DNA of 64,000 bases from Pseudonocardia sp. ICBG1293 (GTDB lineage: Bacteria; Actinomycetota; Actinomycetes; Mycobacteriales; Pseudonocardiaceae), in NCBI RefSeq assembly GCF_020131355.1, contig NZ_JAHLEL010000051.1:310001-374000 (forward strand), written 5' to 3'. The position numbers and the translations under genes are program-made. The notes below the pieces were generated by a model that made no database searches, had not been told where the DNA came from, and was given only the letters and a program-made list of their open reading frames with translations. Below, in pieces: positions 10,076 through 17,887 of the stretch (position 1 is its first letter; the number at the start of each line of letters is the position of its first letter).

Positions 10076-10623
10076 CGAGCTCCGCACCCGACGACGCCGG
10101 CCAGGTCCTGGTCGGCGTCGTCGTGCGTGTGCACGGTCTGCGGGGGGAGGTCGTCGTCGAACCCCGCACCGACGCCCCGGCCGACCGGTTCGCACCCGGA
10201 GCGGTCCTGCAGGGCCACCGGCCCCGCGCCGCGGGCCCCGGGTCGCTCACCGTCACCGGTGCGCGCGCCCACTCGGGCCGCTGGCTCGTGCTCTTCGAGG
10301 GTGTCGCCGACCGCGACGCCGCCGAGGCCCTGCGCGGGGTGCAGCTCCGGCTGCCGACCTCGGCGCTCGCCGAGCCGGAGGACCCCGAGGAGTTCCACGT
10401 CCACCAGCTGACCGGCCTGCGGGCCGAGCTGGCCGACGGGACCACGGCGGGCACCGTCACCGACGTCGTGCACGGACCCGGCGGTTCCCTGCTGGTCGTC
10501 ACCCGGCCCGCCGGACACGAGGCGCTCGTCCCGTTCGTCGAGGCGATCGTGCCCACCGTCGACCTGGCGGGTGGGCGCGTGGTGCTCGACCCGCCCGACG
10601 GACTGCTCGACCCGCAGGACTGA
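10072..10623 (+). CDS. rimM: Ribosome maturation factor RimM
   Basis: 183-aa 16S processing factor that binds S19 during 30S assembly. It shows the N-terminal RimM barrel (VGVVVRVHGLRGEVVVEP), and a PRC-barrel C-terminal part (EEFHVHQLTGLRAEL, ALVPFVEAIVPTVDLAGGRVVLDPPDGLL). GTG start overlapping the khpA stop (GTGA), so translationally coupled. In most actinobacteria trmD follows directly; here a separate module intervenes. Confidence 0.95.
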   Translation: MTSSAPDDAGQVLVGVVVRVHGLRGEVVVEPRTDAPADRFAPGAVLQGHRPRAAGPGSLTVTGARAHSGRWLVLFEGVADRDAAEALRGVQLRLPTSALAEPEDPEEFHVHQLTGLRAELADGTTAGTVTDVVHGPGGSLLVVTRPAGHEALVPFVEAIVPTVDLAGGRVVLDPPDGLLDPQD

Positions 10624-10672
10624 TCGCGGCCCGGCGCCCTCCCGTGGTGCCGGGCCGTTCTCGTGGCGTCGT

Positions 10673-10717
10673 TGTCAACTCAGGTTGACATGGCGGCGGT
10701 GTCAACCTGAGTTGACA
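10673..10717. promoter_or_regulatory. Nested inverted-repeat operator before the HTH gene
   Basis: A perfect 18-bp inverted repeat (10673-10690 and 10700-10717, arm TGTCAACCTGAGTTGACA on the right) is separated by 9 bases. Each arm is itself a dyad GTCAAC-N4-GTTGAC, so there are two regulator half-dimer or dimer sites in mirror orientation. The element ends 2 bases before the ATG of the HTH gene at 10720. It is probably the autoregulatory operator of that protein, and may also act as a structure separating the module from rimM. TTGACA at both positions could serve as a -35 hexamer. Confidence 0.65.
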
Positions 10718-10719
10718 CC

Positions 10720-10935
10720 ATGAGCGATGCGACGGCGGCGGCCGCGGCGGCGTCCAGCACGGACCCGGCCGTGGGGCTGCGGGCGGTGGTGGCACTGCGC
10801 GAGCTGCAGGACTCCCTGGAGGAGCTGCAGGTCACCAACGCCCGCGACCAGGGATGGTCCTGGCAGCAGATCGCCGACGCACTGCGGATCAGTCGGCAGG
10901 CGGTGCACAAGAAGTACCGCCGGCTCGGCCTGTAG
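10720..10935 (+). CDS. Small helix-turn-helix DNA-binding protein
   Basis: 71-aa protein: an Ala-rich N-terminus, a helical middle (VALRELQDSLEELQVTNARD) and a C-terminal HTH (WSWQQIADALRISRQAVHKKYRRLGL). Such small HTH proteins are found beside Clp-N-domain genes in actinobacteria. It is followed 13 bases later by that partner gene. The inverted repeat at 10673-10717 lies directly upstream, and the start codon abuts it. A Shine-Dalgarno site is not visible, so the mRNA may be leaderless. Likely a repressor or activator of its own operon (inference). Confidence 0.8.
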   Translation: MSDATAAAAAASSTDPAVGLRAVVALRELQDSLEELQVTNARDQGWSWQQIADALRISRQAVHKKYRRLGL

Positions 10936-10948
10936 AGGGGAGACGCAC

Positions 10949-11494
10949 GTGTTCGAACGGTTCACCGACGAGGCCCGCCGGGTCGTCGTCCTGGCCCAGG
11001 AGATCGCACGGACGAGGCGCGCGGAGCGGATCGGGCCGGAGCACCTGCTGCTCGGGGTCCTGCGCTGCACCGGTTCGCCGGGGGAGGAGCTCCTCTCCAC
11101 GGCCGGGGTCGACGCCCACACCGTCACCGCGGAGCTCGACCGGGCGGACGGTGCGCCCGGTCGCGGCGCCGACGCCCTCGCCACCCTGGGCATCGACCTC
11201 GACGCCGTCCGGAACGCGGTGGAGGCGGGCTTCGGGCCCGGCGCGCTGGACCGTCCGCGGCGCGGACGGTGGCGGGCCGGGCACATCCCGTTCGAACGGT
11301 CCTCGAAGAAGGCCCTCGAGCTGGCGCTACGCGAGGCGATCCGGCTCGGGGACCGGTTCATCGGGACCGAGCACGTCCTGCTCGGTCTGCTGCACCCGGA
11401 CACCGCGGCCTCGCAGGTGCTCGACCGGCGCGGGGTGACCCTGCACGACACCCGGCGGGCCGTGGAGCGGCGGCGGTCCCGACGGGCGGGCTGA
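10949..11494 (+). CDS. Clp repeat (N) domain protein
   Basis: 181-aa protein with two Clp N-terminal repeats (ClpA/ClpC N-domain). The first begins MFERFTDEARRVVVLAQEIA with IGPEHLLLGVL; the second has SKKALELALREAI and IGTEHVLLGLL. There is no AAA+ ATPase domain, so it cannot unfold proteins itself; stand-alone N-domains may act as adaptors or decoys for ClpC1 (inference). GTG start after GAGGGGAG. In one operon with the preceding HTH gene. Confidence 0.85.
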   Translation: MFERFTDEARRVVVLAQEIARTRRAERIGPEHLLLGVLRCTGSPGEELLSTAGVDAHTVTAELDRADGAPGRGADALATLGIDLDAVRNAVEAGFGPGALDRPRRGRWRAGHIPFERSSKKALELALREAIRLGDRFIGTEHVLLGLLHPDTAASQVLDRRGVTLHDTRRAVERRRSRRAG

Positions 11495-11529
11495 GTCGTC
11501 CGCGGTCGCCGGGGTCCGGTCGTCGGCGT

Positions 11530-12288
11530 TCAGTCGTCGGCGCGGTCCGGGTCGTCCGGGTCCTCCGTCGGGTCCACCCGGGTCTCCGCCGAGCGCACGC
11601 CGTCGGTCTCCGACAGCGCCGCGGCCAGGCCGTTGAGGTCGCCGCGTCCGTCCAGGCGCAGCGTGAGGGCCGCGACGCGCGCGCCGTCGCCGGCCACGGA
11701 GCCGCGGTGCACGGCGACCCCCGCGACCGAGAACCCGGCCGCGGTGCAGCGCTCCAGGACCCCGCGCAGGACGCCGTAGCCGTCGTCGTAGCGGATCCGC
11801 AGCACCGGCGGTCGCCGCCGGCGCCGGCGCACGACCCGCGCCACCGGTTGCAGGCCCCGGGTGACCAGGAAGTGCGCCGCGGTCGCGAGGACGGCCAGCG
11901 GGGCCAGGCCCGCGCCGCACGCCGTCCCGACCGCGGCGGCCAGCCAGATCGTGGCCGCGGTGGTGAGCCCACGCACCACGTCCTGCCGGACGAAGATCAG
12001 CCCGGCGCCGATGAACCCGATCCCGGACACGATCTGTGCCGCGATCCGGGACGGGTCGAGCGCGACGTGCGCGGTCCCCAGCAGGTCGGCGAAGCCGTAC
12101 TTGGAGATGACCATGAACACCGCCGCGCCGACGCCGACCAGGACGTGGGTGCGCAGTCCGGCGCTCTTCGCCCCGGCCTCGCGCTCCAGGCCGATCGCCG
12201 TCGTCAGCAGCAGGGCCAGCAGTACCGGCGGCAGCAGGCTCCACTGCGCCGTCGTGGACCAGAGCGGCTCGGCCCAGGACTCCGACAT
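11530..12288 (-). CDS. MgtC/SapB-family membrane protein
   Basis: 252-aa protein with four to five N-terminal membrane segments and the MgtC signature GLEREAGAKSAGLRTH...VGVGAAVF and GIGFIGAGLIF, GLTTAATIW. It ends with a soluble ACT-like C-terminal domain and an acidic tail. MgtC proteins aid growth in low magnesium and inhibit ATP synthase in pathogens; the role here is unknown. ATG preceded by a strong AAGGAGGT. It is divergent from trmD, with a 51-base gap, and converges on the Clp-N gene. Confidence 0.88.
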   Translation of the reverse strand: MSESWAEPLWSTTAQWSLLPPVLLALLLTTAIGLEREAGAKSAGLRTHVLVGVGAAVFMVISKYGFADLLGTAHVALDPSRIAAQIVSGIGFIGAGLIFVRQDVVRGLTTAATIWLAAAVGTACGAGLAPLAVLATAAHFLVTRGLQPVARVVRRRRRRPPVLRIRYDDGYGVLRGVLERCTAAGFSVAGVAVHRGSVAGDGARVAALTLRLDGRGDLNGLAAALSETDGVRSAETRVDPTEDPDDPDRADD

Positions 12289-12339
12289 CGCGCGACCTCC
12301 TTCTGCCCGGGCGCACGGGCGCCTGCGACGATCCGCGCC

Positions 12340-13116
12340 GTGCGGATCGACGTCGTGACCATCTTCCCGTCCTACCTGCAACCGTTGCGCGAGGCACTGC
12401 TGGGGCGGGCGATCGACCGCGGGCTGCTCGAGGTCGCCGTGCACGACCTGCGGGACTGGACCCACGACGTGCACCAGGCCGTCGACGACTCCCCGTACGG
12501 CGGCGGCCCGGGCATGGTCATGCGGCCCCAGGTATGGGGCGAGGCCCTCGACGACGTGCTGGCCACCCCCGACCTGCCCGCCCGGCTGGTCGTCCCGACG
12601 CCGGCCGGACGCCCCTTCACCCAGGCCACGGCGCACACCTGGGCCACCGAGGAGCGTCTGGTCTTCGCCTGCGGCCGCTACGAGGGCATCGACGAGCGCG
12701 TGCTCCTCGACGCCCGCGCCCGCGGCGTCACCGTCGACGAGGTCTCGATCGGGGACTACGTGCTGGTCGGCGGGGAGGTCGCGGTGCTCGTGATGGTCGA
12801 GGCCGTCGCCCGGCTGCTGCCAGGGGTGCTGGGCAACCCGCGCTCGGCCGCCGAGGACTCCTTCTCCGACGGGCTGCTCGAGGGGCCCTCCTACACCCGT
12901 CCGGAGGTGTGGCGGGGTCTGGCCGTGCCGGAGGTGCTGCGCGGCGGCAACCACGCCGCGATCGCGCGCTGGCGACGCGACCGGGCCCTGGAACGGACCC
13001 GGGACCGGCGCCCGGACCTCCTCGACGCGCTCGGACCGGACGCCCTGGACGCCGCCGACCGCGCCGTGCTGGCCGCCGGGCGCCCCGACGACGACGGCAC
13101 CGGGCCCACCGGCTGA
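12340..13116 (+). CDS. trmD: tRNA (guanine37-N1)-methyltransferase TrmD
   Basis: 258-aa SPOUT-class enzyme that makes m1G37 and prevents +1 frameshifting. It starts MRIDVVTIFPSYL. Conserved regions: DDSPYGGGPGMVM, CGRYEGIDERV (knot/SAM site), EVSIGDYVLVGGE and DSFSDGLLEGPSYTRP. GTG start. It is separated from rimM by the HTH/Clp-N/mgtC module, so it must use a promoter in the 51-base gap it shares with mgtC, or read-through transcription. Confidence 0.96.
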   Translation: MRIDVVTIFPSYLQPLREALLGRAIDRGLLEVAVHDLRDWTHDVHQAVDDSPYGGGPGMVMRPQVWGEALDDVLATPDLPARLVVPTPAGRPFTQATAHTWATEERLVFACGRYEGIDERVLLDARARGVTVDEVSIGDYVLVGGEVAVLVMVEAVARLLPGVLGNPRSAAEDSFSDGLLEGPSYTRPEVWRGLAVPEVLRGGNHAAIARWRRDRALERTRDRRPDLLDALGPDALDAADRAVLAAGRPDDDGTGPTG

Positions 13117-13514
13117 CCGTTCCCGCCGGTGGATGCCCCGGTCCGGTACCGCGCAGCCGCCCGGCGACCCGCTCCGCCGTCGCCCGGCGGGCGTCCACCG
13201 GCGTCCGACGGTGCCCGGTCCGTCCGGTACGAGCGGGCCGTCGAGCCGCTCCGGCCGTCCTCGGACCACCGGGTGTCCGGGGCGATCTGCCCGTCTGGCA
13301 CTATGGACGGGTTGCCAGCGCCGCGTGTGGTGCCCGGTGACGGTCCCGCGTGCCCCCGGGTCCCACCGGCGGCACCGGCCGTACCGAGCCCGCCACGTGA
13401 GGAGCGTCGCCGCCGTACGGCACGACCGCCCCGTGGCCCGGGCGCGATCCCGGATCGAACCGGGACCGGCACCGCACGACCCGCACGAACGACACACGAG
13501 GACGGACCGTCGAC
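13117..13514 (+). promoter_or_regulatory. 398-base leader region before rplS, with probable promoter
   Basis: No gene is visible. At 13292-13306 is CGTCTGGCACTATGG, matching the string before rpsP; CACTAT may be the -10. The same place can form a hairpin (CCCGTC 13290-13295 with GACGGG 13306-13311). The 5' untranslated region would be about 200 bases. Ribosomal leader autoregulation is possible but no known L19 leader could be assigned. Confidence 0.45.
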
Positions 13515-13871
13515 ATGAACACCCTGGACGCACTGGACGCGGAGACCCTGCGCTCCGACATCCCGAACTTCCGGCCCGGGGACACCCTCAAGGTGCACGT
13601 GAAGGTCATCGAGGGCAGCCGCACCCGTACCCAGATCTTCCAGGGCGTCGTCATCCGCCGCCACGGTGCGGGTGCCCGTGAGACCTTCACCGTCCGCAAG
13701 ATCTCGTTCGGCGTCGGCGTCGAGCGCACCTTCCCGGTGCACACGCCGAACATCGAGAAGATCGAGGTCGCCACCCGTGGTGACGTCCGCCGGGCGAAGC
13801 TGTACTACCTCCGCGACCTCCGCGGCAAGGCCGCGAAGATCAAGGAGCGCCGGGAGACCACCGCGTCCTGA
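13515..13871 (+). CDS. rplS: 50S ribosomal protein L19
   Basis: 118-aa L19, at the 30S-50S interface. Recognised by FRPGDTLKVHVKVIEG, RTQIFQGVVIRRHGAG, ETFTVRKISFGVGVER and RRAKLYYLRDLRGKAAKIKERR. ATG start, standard length. It begins its own unit after a long leader and is followed 42 bases later by lepB. Confidence 0.97.
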   Translation: MNTLDALDAETLRSDIPNFRPGDTLKVHVKVIEGSRTRTQIFQGVVIRRHGAGARETFTVRKISFGVGVERTFPVHTPNIEKIEVATRGDVRRAKLYYLRDLRGKAAKIKERRETTAS

Positions 13872-13913
13872 CCGTCACCCTCTCGTGACGGACCGGTGAC
13901 GTAATCTCGACGC

Positions 13914-16208
13914 GTGGCCTTCCCCGAGCTCCCCGACGACCGCCGGGCCCGCCCCCGGCGGTATCGCGGCAGCGATGTCCCCGAGCGCCCCGGTCGGCGG
14001 CGGGCCCCCGAGGACCCGTCGCCCACCGGCGGTGAACCGGGTGGCGACGAGCAGCAGTGGCTGCTCGGGACGGCGCTGCAGTACGGGGCGCCGGTCCGGG
14101 ACGGTTCCGTCGACGGTGAGCCCGAAGGCGCGCCGCGCGGAGTCCGTACCCGGCACGTGGGTCCGGAGGAGGGCGCCGAGGAGGCCCCTCCCCGTGGCCG
14201 CCGGTACCGCAACGGTTTCGACGAGCTCGCCGGTGGACGTCCGGGGCGGCACGGAGCCGGGGCACCGGCTCCGGAGGACCGCCCCTCCCCGGCCCCCGAG
14301 GGCCCGGACTCGCTGCGCGCCCGCTACGCGGCGCGGTTGAACCGGCCGGAAGGGTCCGAGCCCGGCCCGGTGCCGAACGGCAGGCCCTGGCCGCCGCCCG
14401 GCCGCCGCCCGGAGCAGAACCCGGAGCCCCGGCACCCCGCACCACCGCCGGCGCGCCCCGAGGGCACCGGTCGCCACGGTGCCCGTCCGGTCCGCGACCG
14501 CTTCGCGCCCGACGTCGGCTCCGACCACCGGGCCGCCGGCCTCGATCCGGACGCGGGCCCGCCCGCCGGGTTCGGGCCGGTAGGCGCCCCGTCCTCCCGG
14601 GCGCCCCGGCGCAACGGCCGGCCCGGCGGCGACGCACCGTACGGCCGCACCGGCCGCACCCCTGTGGACCCCGCAGGCCCCGGGCCCCGCGGCCCCGGCC
14701 CGCGCAGCAACGGCCGCGGCGCCGACGGCGCCGCACCGGACGGTCGTGCGCCCGACGAGTACGGCCGTCCCGACCCGCGCGCTCCCGGGGCGGGCCGGCC
14801 GCCGGCCCGTGGCCCGTCCGCCGAGTACACCGGTCGTTCCCTCGCCCAGCCCCGCCCCGACGGCGGCGGCCCCGGCCGTCCGGACGGCACCGCCGCGTTC
14901 GCCGGGCCCGACCGCGCCGTCCCGCGTGCCGGTCGTCGCCCCGCCGGACCGCCGCTCGACGGGCTCGTGCCCGAGAGCGCCCCGACGGCCCGCCGCCCCG
15001 CTCCGCCCGACGCCGACGGCGCCCCGGCCCCGCGTCGCCGGTCTTCGCCGGACGCCGACCCGCGGCGCACCCGCGCGGCCGCCGGTCCGGCCGGCGACGA
15101 CCTCGACGCCGACGCCGGGACCACGGCTCTGCCGTACCCCGGTCCCGACGCACCGCCGCGGCCCCCGCGCGCCCGCCGTCCGGCGGCTGCTCCTGCGGAG
15201 CCGGTGGAGGACCCCGACGACGTCCCCGGCGACCCGGAGGACGGCCCCGGCGAGCCGGACCGTGCCACCCCGGGCCGCGCCGCCCGGCGCAGCGGGCCCG
15301 TCGGCATCGGAGGCCGGATCGCCGCCCTCACCGGGCGCGGCTCGTCCGCGGCCGCCACGGACGACGAGAAGCCGAAGACCGCCTTCTGGAAGGAGATCCT
15401 GCTCCTGGCCGGGGTCGCCATCCTGCTCACGGTCCTCATTCAGACCTTCCTCGCGAAGGTCTACGTCATCCCGTCCGGCTCGATGGAGACCACGCTGCAC
15501 GGCTGCACGGGCTGCAACAACGACCGGGTGCTCGTCGACAAGGTCACCTACAACTTCACCGACATCACCCCGGGCGACATCGTGGTCTTCCGTGGTACCG
15601 ACGGCTGGGCCAGCGAGACCTACAGCGGCGAGGGCAGCGAGAACCCGCTGCTCAAGGGTCTGCAGTCGCTCGGCTCGCTGGTCGGCATCGCCCCGCCGGA
15701 CGAGAAGGACTTCGTCAAGCGGGTCATCGCGGTCGGTGGCCAGACGGTGTCCTGCTGCGACGCGCTCAACCAGGTCGTCGTGGACGGGCAGCCGCTGGAG
15801 GAGCCCTACATCTACTACCTGCCCGAGGCGGGTCCGGCGCGGCAGATCCCGTTCGGTCCGATCACGGTCCCCGAGGGGCAGTACTGGATGATGGGCGACT
15901 CGCGGAACAACTCCGCGGACTCCCGGGCGGCCGGGCACGGCCCGATCCCCGAGGCCAACGTCATCGGCAAGGTCCGGCTGATCGTGCTGCCGTTCGACCG
16001 GTTCGGCTGGGTCAGCGCGGTCGACCCGCAGACCACGGCCGACGCCGCAGGGCTCCCGGGTCCGCCCGGCGGGCTGCCGCTGGCCCTGGGCATCCTGGGG
16101 ACGCTCCCCCTCGCGGCAGGCCGTCGGCGTGCCCTGCTCGCCCGCGCCGAGGCCGAGCGGTTCCTGCCCACGACGCGCCCCCCGCACGGGTGGCGCCGGA
16201 CATCCTGA
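13914..16208 (+). CDS. lepB: Signal peptidase I with very long disordered N-terminal extension
   Basis: Type I signal peptidase that cleaves secreted preproteins at the outer face of the membrane. The catalytic part starts at about residue 475: one membrane segment (ILLLAGVAILLTVLIQTFL), catalytic Ser at about 520 in PSGSMETTL, catalytic Lys at about 600 in DFVKRVIAVGG, and the box WMMGDSRNNSADSR. Before it lie about 470 residues rich in Pro, Gly, Arg, Asp and Ala with no recognisable domain; this part would be cytoplasmic. Total 764 aa against 250-350 in most actinobacteria. The frame is open without stops from the GTG at 13914; in-frame GTGs close to the domain (for example 15204) could be alternative starts. 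Followed by rnhB. Confidence 0.9.
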   Translation: MAFPELPDDRRARPRRYRGSDVPERPGRRRAPEDPSPTGGEPGGDEQQWLLGTALQYGAPVRDGSVDGEPEGAPRGVRTRHVGPEEGAEEAPPRGRRYRNGFDELAGGRPGRHGAGAPAPEDRPSPAPEGPDSLRARYAARLNRPEGSEPGPVPNGRPWPPPGRRPEQNPEPRHPAPPPARPEGTGRHGARPVRDRFAPDVGSDHRAAGLDPDAGPPAGFGPVGAPSSRAPRRNGRPGGDAPYGRTGRTPVDPAGPGPRGPGPRSNGRGADGAAPDGRAPDEYGRPDPRAPGAGRPPARGPSAEYTGRSLAQPRPDGGGPGRPDGTAAFAGPDRAVPRAGRRPAGPPLDGLVPESAPTARRPAPPDADGAPAPRRRSSPDADPRRTRAAAGPAGDDLDADAGTTALPYPGPDAPPRPPRARRPAAAPAEPVEDPDDVPGDPEDGPGEPDRATPGRAARRSGPVGIGGRIAALTGRGSSAAATDDEKPKTAFWKEILLLAGVAILLTVLIQTFLAKVYVIPSGSMETTLHGCTGCNNDRVLVDKVTYNFTDITPGDIVVFRGTDGWASETYSGEGSENPLLKGLQSLGSLVGIAPPDEKDFVKRVIAVGGQTVSCCDALNQVVVDGQPLEEPYIYYLPEAGPARQIPFGPITVPEGQYWMMGDSRNNSADSRAAGHGPIPEANVIGKVRLIVLPFDRFGWVSAVDPQTTADAAGLPGPPGGLPLALGILGTLPLAAGRRRALLARAEAERFLPTTRPPHGWRRTS

Positions 16209-16219
16209 CCGGGAGCACC

Positions 16220-17071
16220 GTGCCGGTTCCCCCCACCCGCGCCCGTTCCGCCGGACGGCCGCGCGCCCGCCGACGGCCCGTACGGGCCCTGCCCGACGGG
16301 CTGCGTCCGCCCCGTGCGGTCGTCCGCGACGGCGGCACCTGGACGCTGCAGACCGTCCTGCAGCGGCACGGTCTCGGGCCGGTCGCGGGCGTCGACGAGG
16401 CGGGCCGCGGTGCCAGCGCCGGACCGCTGGTCGTCGCCGCGGCGGTGCTGCGGCCCGCGGACGCGAGGGCCCTCGACGGGTTGACCGACTCCAAGCTGCT
16501 GACCCCGGCCGCCCGCGACCACTGGTACGACCGCATCCGGGTGCGGGCACTGGACCACGCCGTCGTCGTGATCCCGGCGGCCGAGGTCGACCGCCGCGGG
16601 GTGCACGTGGCCAACATCGAGGGCATGCGCCGCGCGGTGGCCGCGCTGACCACGGTCCGGCCCGGGTACGTCCTGACCGACGGGTTCCCGGTCCGCGGCT
16701 TCGGACGACCCGCCCTCGCGGTACCGAAGGGGGACCGGGTGGCGGCCTGCATCGCGGCCGCGTCGGTGCTGGCCAAGGTCACGCGCGATCGCATCATGAC
16801 CGCACTCGACGCCGAGCACGACCGCTACGGCTTCGCCGTGCACAAGGGCTACAGCACCCCCGACCACGAGACGGCGCTGCGCCGGCACGGGCCCTGCCCG
16901 GAGCACCGGTTCTCCTTCGCGAACGTCGCCGCGGTGGCCGGGCGCGAGGTCCCGACGGCGCTGGTCCACAATGGGGCGCTCCCCGAGCAGGACGTCGACC
17001 CCGGAGACCCGGAGGACGTGGTCGGGGCGTGGGAGTCGTTGGAGATCGTCACAGGAGGAGCGGGCCGGTGA
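16220..17071 (+). CDS. rnhB: Ribonuclease HII
   Basis: Cleaves RNA in RNA-DNA hybrids and at single ribonucleotides. Motifs: GVDEAGRGASAGPLVVAA (catalytic Asp/Glu), VLTDGF (Asp) and KGDRVAACIAAASVLAKVTRDR. An N-terminal basic extension of about 45 residues precedes the core. GTG 16220 has GGGAG 4 bases upstream; an earlier GTG at 16190 overlapping lepB is an alternative. 283 aa with the chosen start. Its stop overlaps the next start. Confidence 0.92.
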   Translation: MPVPPTRARSAGRPRARRRPVRALPDGLRPPRAVVRDGGTWTLQTVLQRHGLGPVAGVDEAGRGASAGPLVVAAAVLRPADARALDGLTDSKLLTPAARDHWYDRIRVRALDHAVVVIPAAEVDRRGVHVANIEGMRRAVAALTTVRPGYVLTDGFPVRGFGRPALAVPKGDRVAACIAAASVLAKVTRDRIMTALDAEHDRYGFAVHKGYSTPDHETALRRHGPCPEHRFSFANVAAVAGREVPTALVHNGALPEQDVDPGDPEDVVGAWESLEIVTGGAGR

Positions 17072-17391
17072 GCGCCGAGGATCTCGAGAAGTACGAGACC
17101 GAGATGGAGCTCACGCTCTACAAGGAGTACCGCGACATCGTCGCCCAGTTCTCCTACGTCGTGGAGACGGAGCGTCGGTTCTACCTGGCCAACTCCGTCG
17201 ACGTCGCCCCCCGCAACGCCGACGGCGAGGTCTACTTCGAGGTCCGCATGTCCGACGCGTGGGTGTGGGACATGTACCGGCCTGCGCGGTTCGTCAAGAA
17301 CGTCCGGGTGGTGACGTTCAAGGACGTCAACATCGAGGAGCTCGACACCCCGGACCTGCGCCTCCCCGACGACGACCAGTTCCCCGGCTGA
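17068..17391 (+). CDS. DUF2469 family protein
   Basis: 107-aa conserved actinobacterial protein of unknown function (MSAEDLEKYETEMELTLYKEYRDIVAQFSYVVETERR...). It is acidic, soluble and lacks cysteines. AGGAGG lies 10 bases before the GTG, which overlaps the rnhB stop. The rnhB-DUF2469-yraN order is widely kept in actinobacteria. Confidence 0.9.
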   Translation: MSAEDLEKYETEMELTLYKEYRDIVAQFSYVVETERRFYLANSVDVAPRNADGEVYFEVRMSDAWVWDMYRPARFVKNVRVVTFKDVNIEELDTPDLRLPDDDQFPG

Positions 17392-17449
17392 GCGCGTAGC
17401 AGACCCCACCGACGGTCCTCCCCGCCCTGCGGCGCGGCCGCCGGTGCCC

Positions 17450-17476
17450 GTCCACAACCGGCGGGACCGTCCACAG
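17450..17476 (+). promoter_or_regulatory. Paired GTCCACA (DnaA-box-like) element before yraN-comM-dprA
   Basis: GTCCACAACCGGC-N6-GTCCACAG, ending 49 bases before the yraN ATG. The two GTCCACA cores are 19 bp apart on the same strand. GTCCACA is the core of actinobacterial DnaA boxes. The same element with the same internal spacing and the same distance to a start codon occurs at 23560-23586 (complement) before the M23 peptidase gene. Confidence 0.6.
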
Positions 17477-17525
17477 CCGGACGATCCACCCCGGCGGCGT
17501 GCCCGCCCGGCCGGATCGTGGACCC

Positions 17526-17887
17526 ATGGCAGCGAAGGACGAGCTCGGCCGTCGCGGTGAGGACACCGCCGCCGAGTACCTCGAACGGGCCCACGGATGG
17601 TCGTGCTCAGCCGCAACTGGCGGTGCTCGCACGGCGAGATCGACATCGTCGCGGTCGATCCCCAGCGACGTCTGGTGTTCTGCGAGGTCAAGACCCGTTC
17701 CGGGCTCCGCTACGGCGAGCCCGCCGAGGCGGTGACCCCGCGCAAGACACGCCGGATCCGGTTGCTGGCGAAGGCGTTCATGGCCGCCCACCGGGTGAAC
17801 TGGGTCGAGATCCGGTTCGACGTGGTGGCCGTCCTGATGCGGCCCGGCAGCCCGGCCACGCTCACCCACTACCCGGCGGCGTTCTGA
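17526..17887 (+). pseudogene. YraN/UPF0102 nuclease-fold protein, frameshifted
   Basis: The first frame reads MAAKDELGRRGEDTAAEYLERAHGW, then drifts into unrelated sequence. The expected continuation, VVLSRNWRCSHGEIDIVAVD...FCEVKTRSG, is found one frame over, from about 17600 to the stop at 17887. One extra G after GGATGG at 17596-17600 would restore a single frame giving an HGWVVLSRNW junction and a protein of about 120 aa with the family motifs (GEDxA, GEIDIVA, FCEVKTR). So there is a single-base deletion, either a real mutation or an error in a G run. The family has a restriction-nuclease-like fold. The stop overlaps the comM start. Confidence 0.85.

Noticed and set aside
10673..10717. HspR-type HAIR element before the HTH/Clp-N genes
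   Set aside because: HAIR is CTTGAGT-N7-ACTCAAG; the dyad here is GTCAAC-N4-GTTGAC, so HspR is not supported despite the Clp-domain neighbour.
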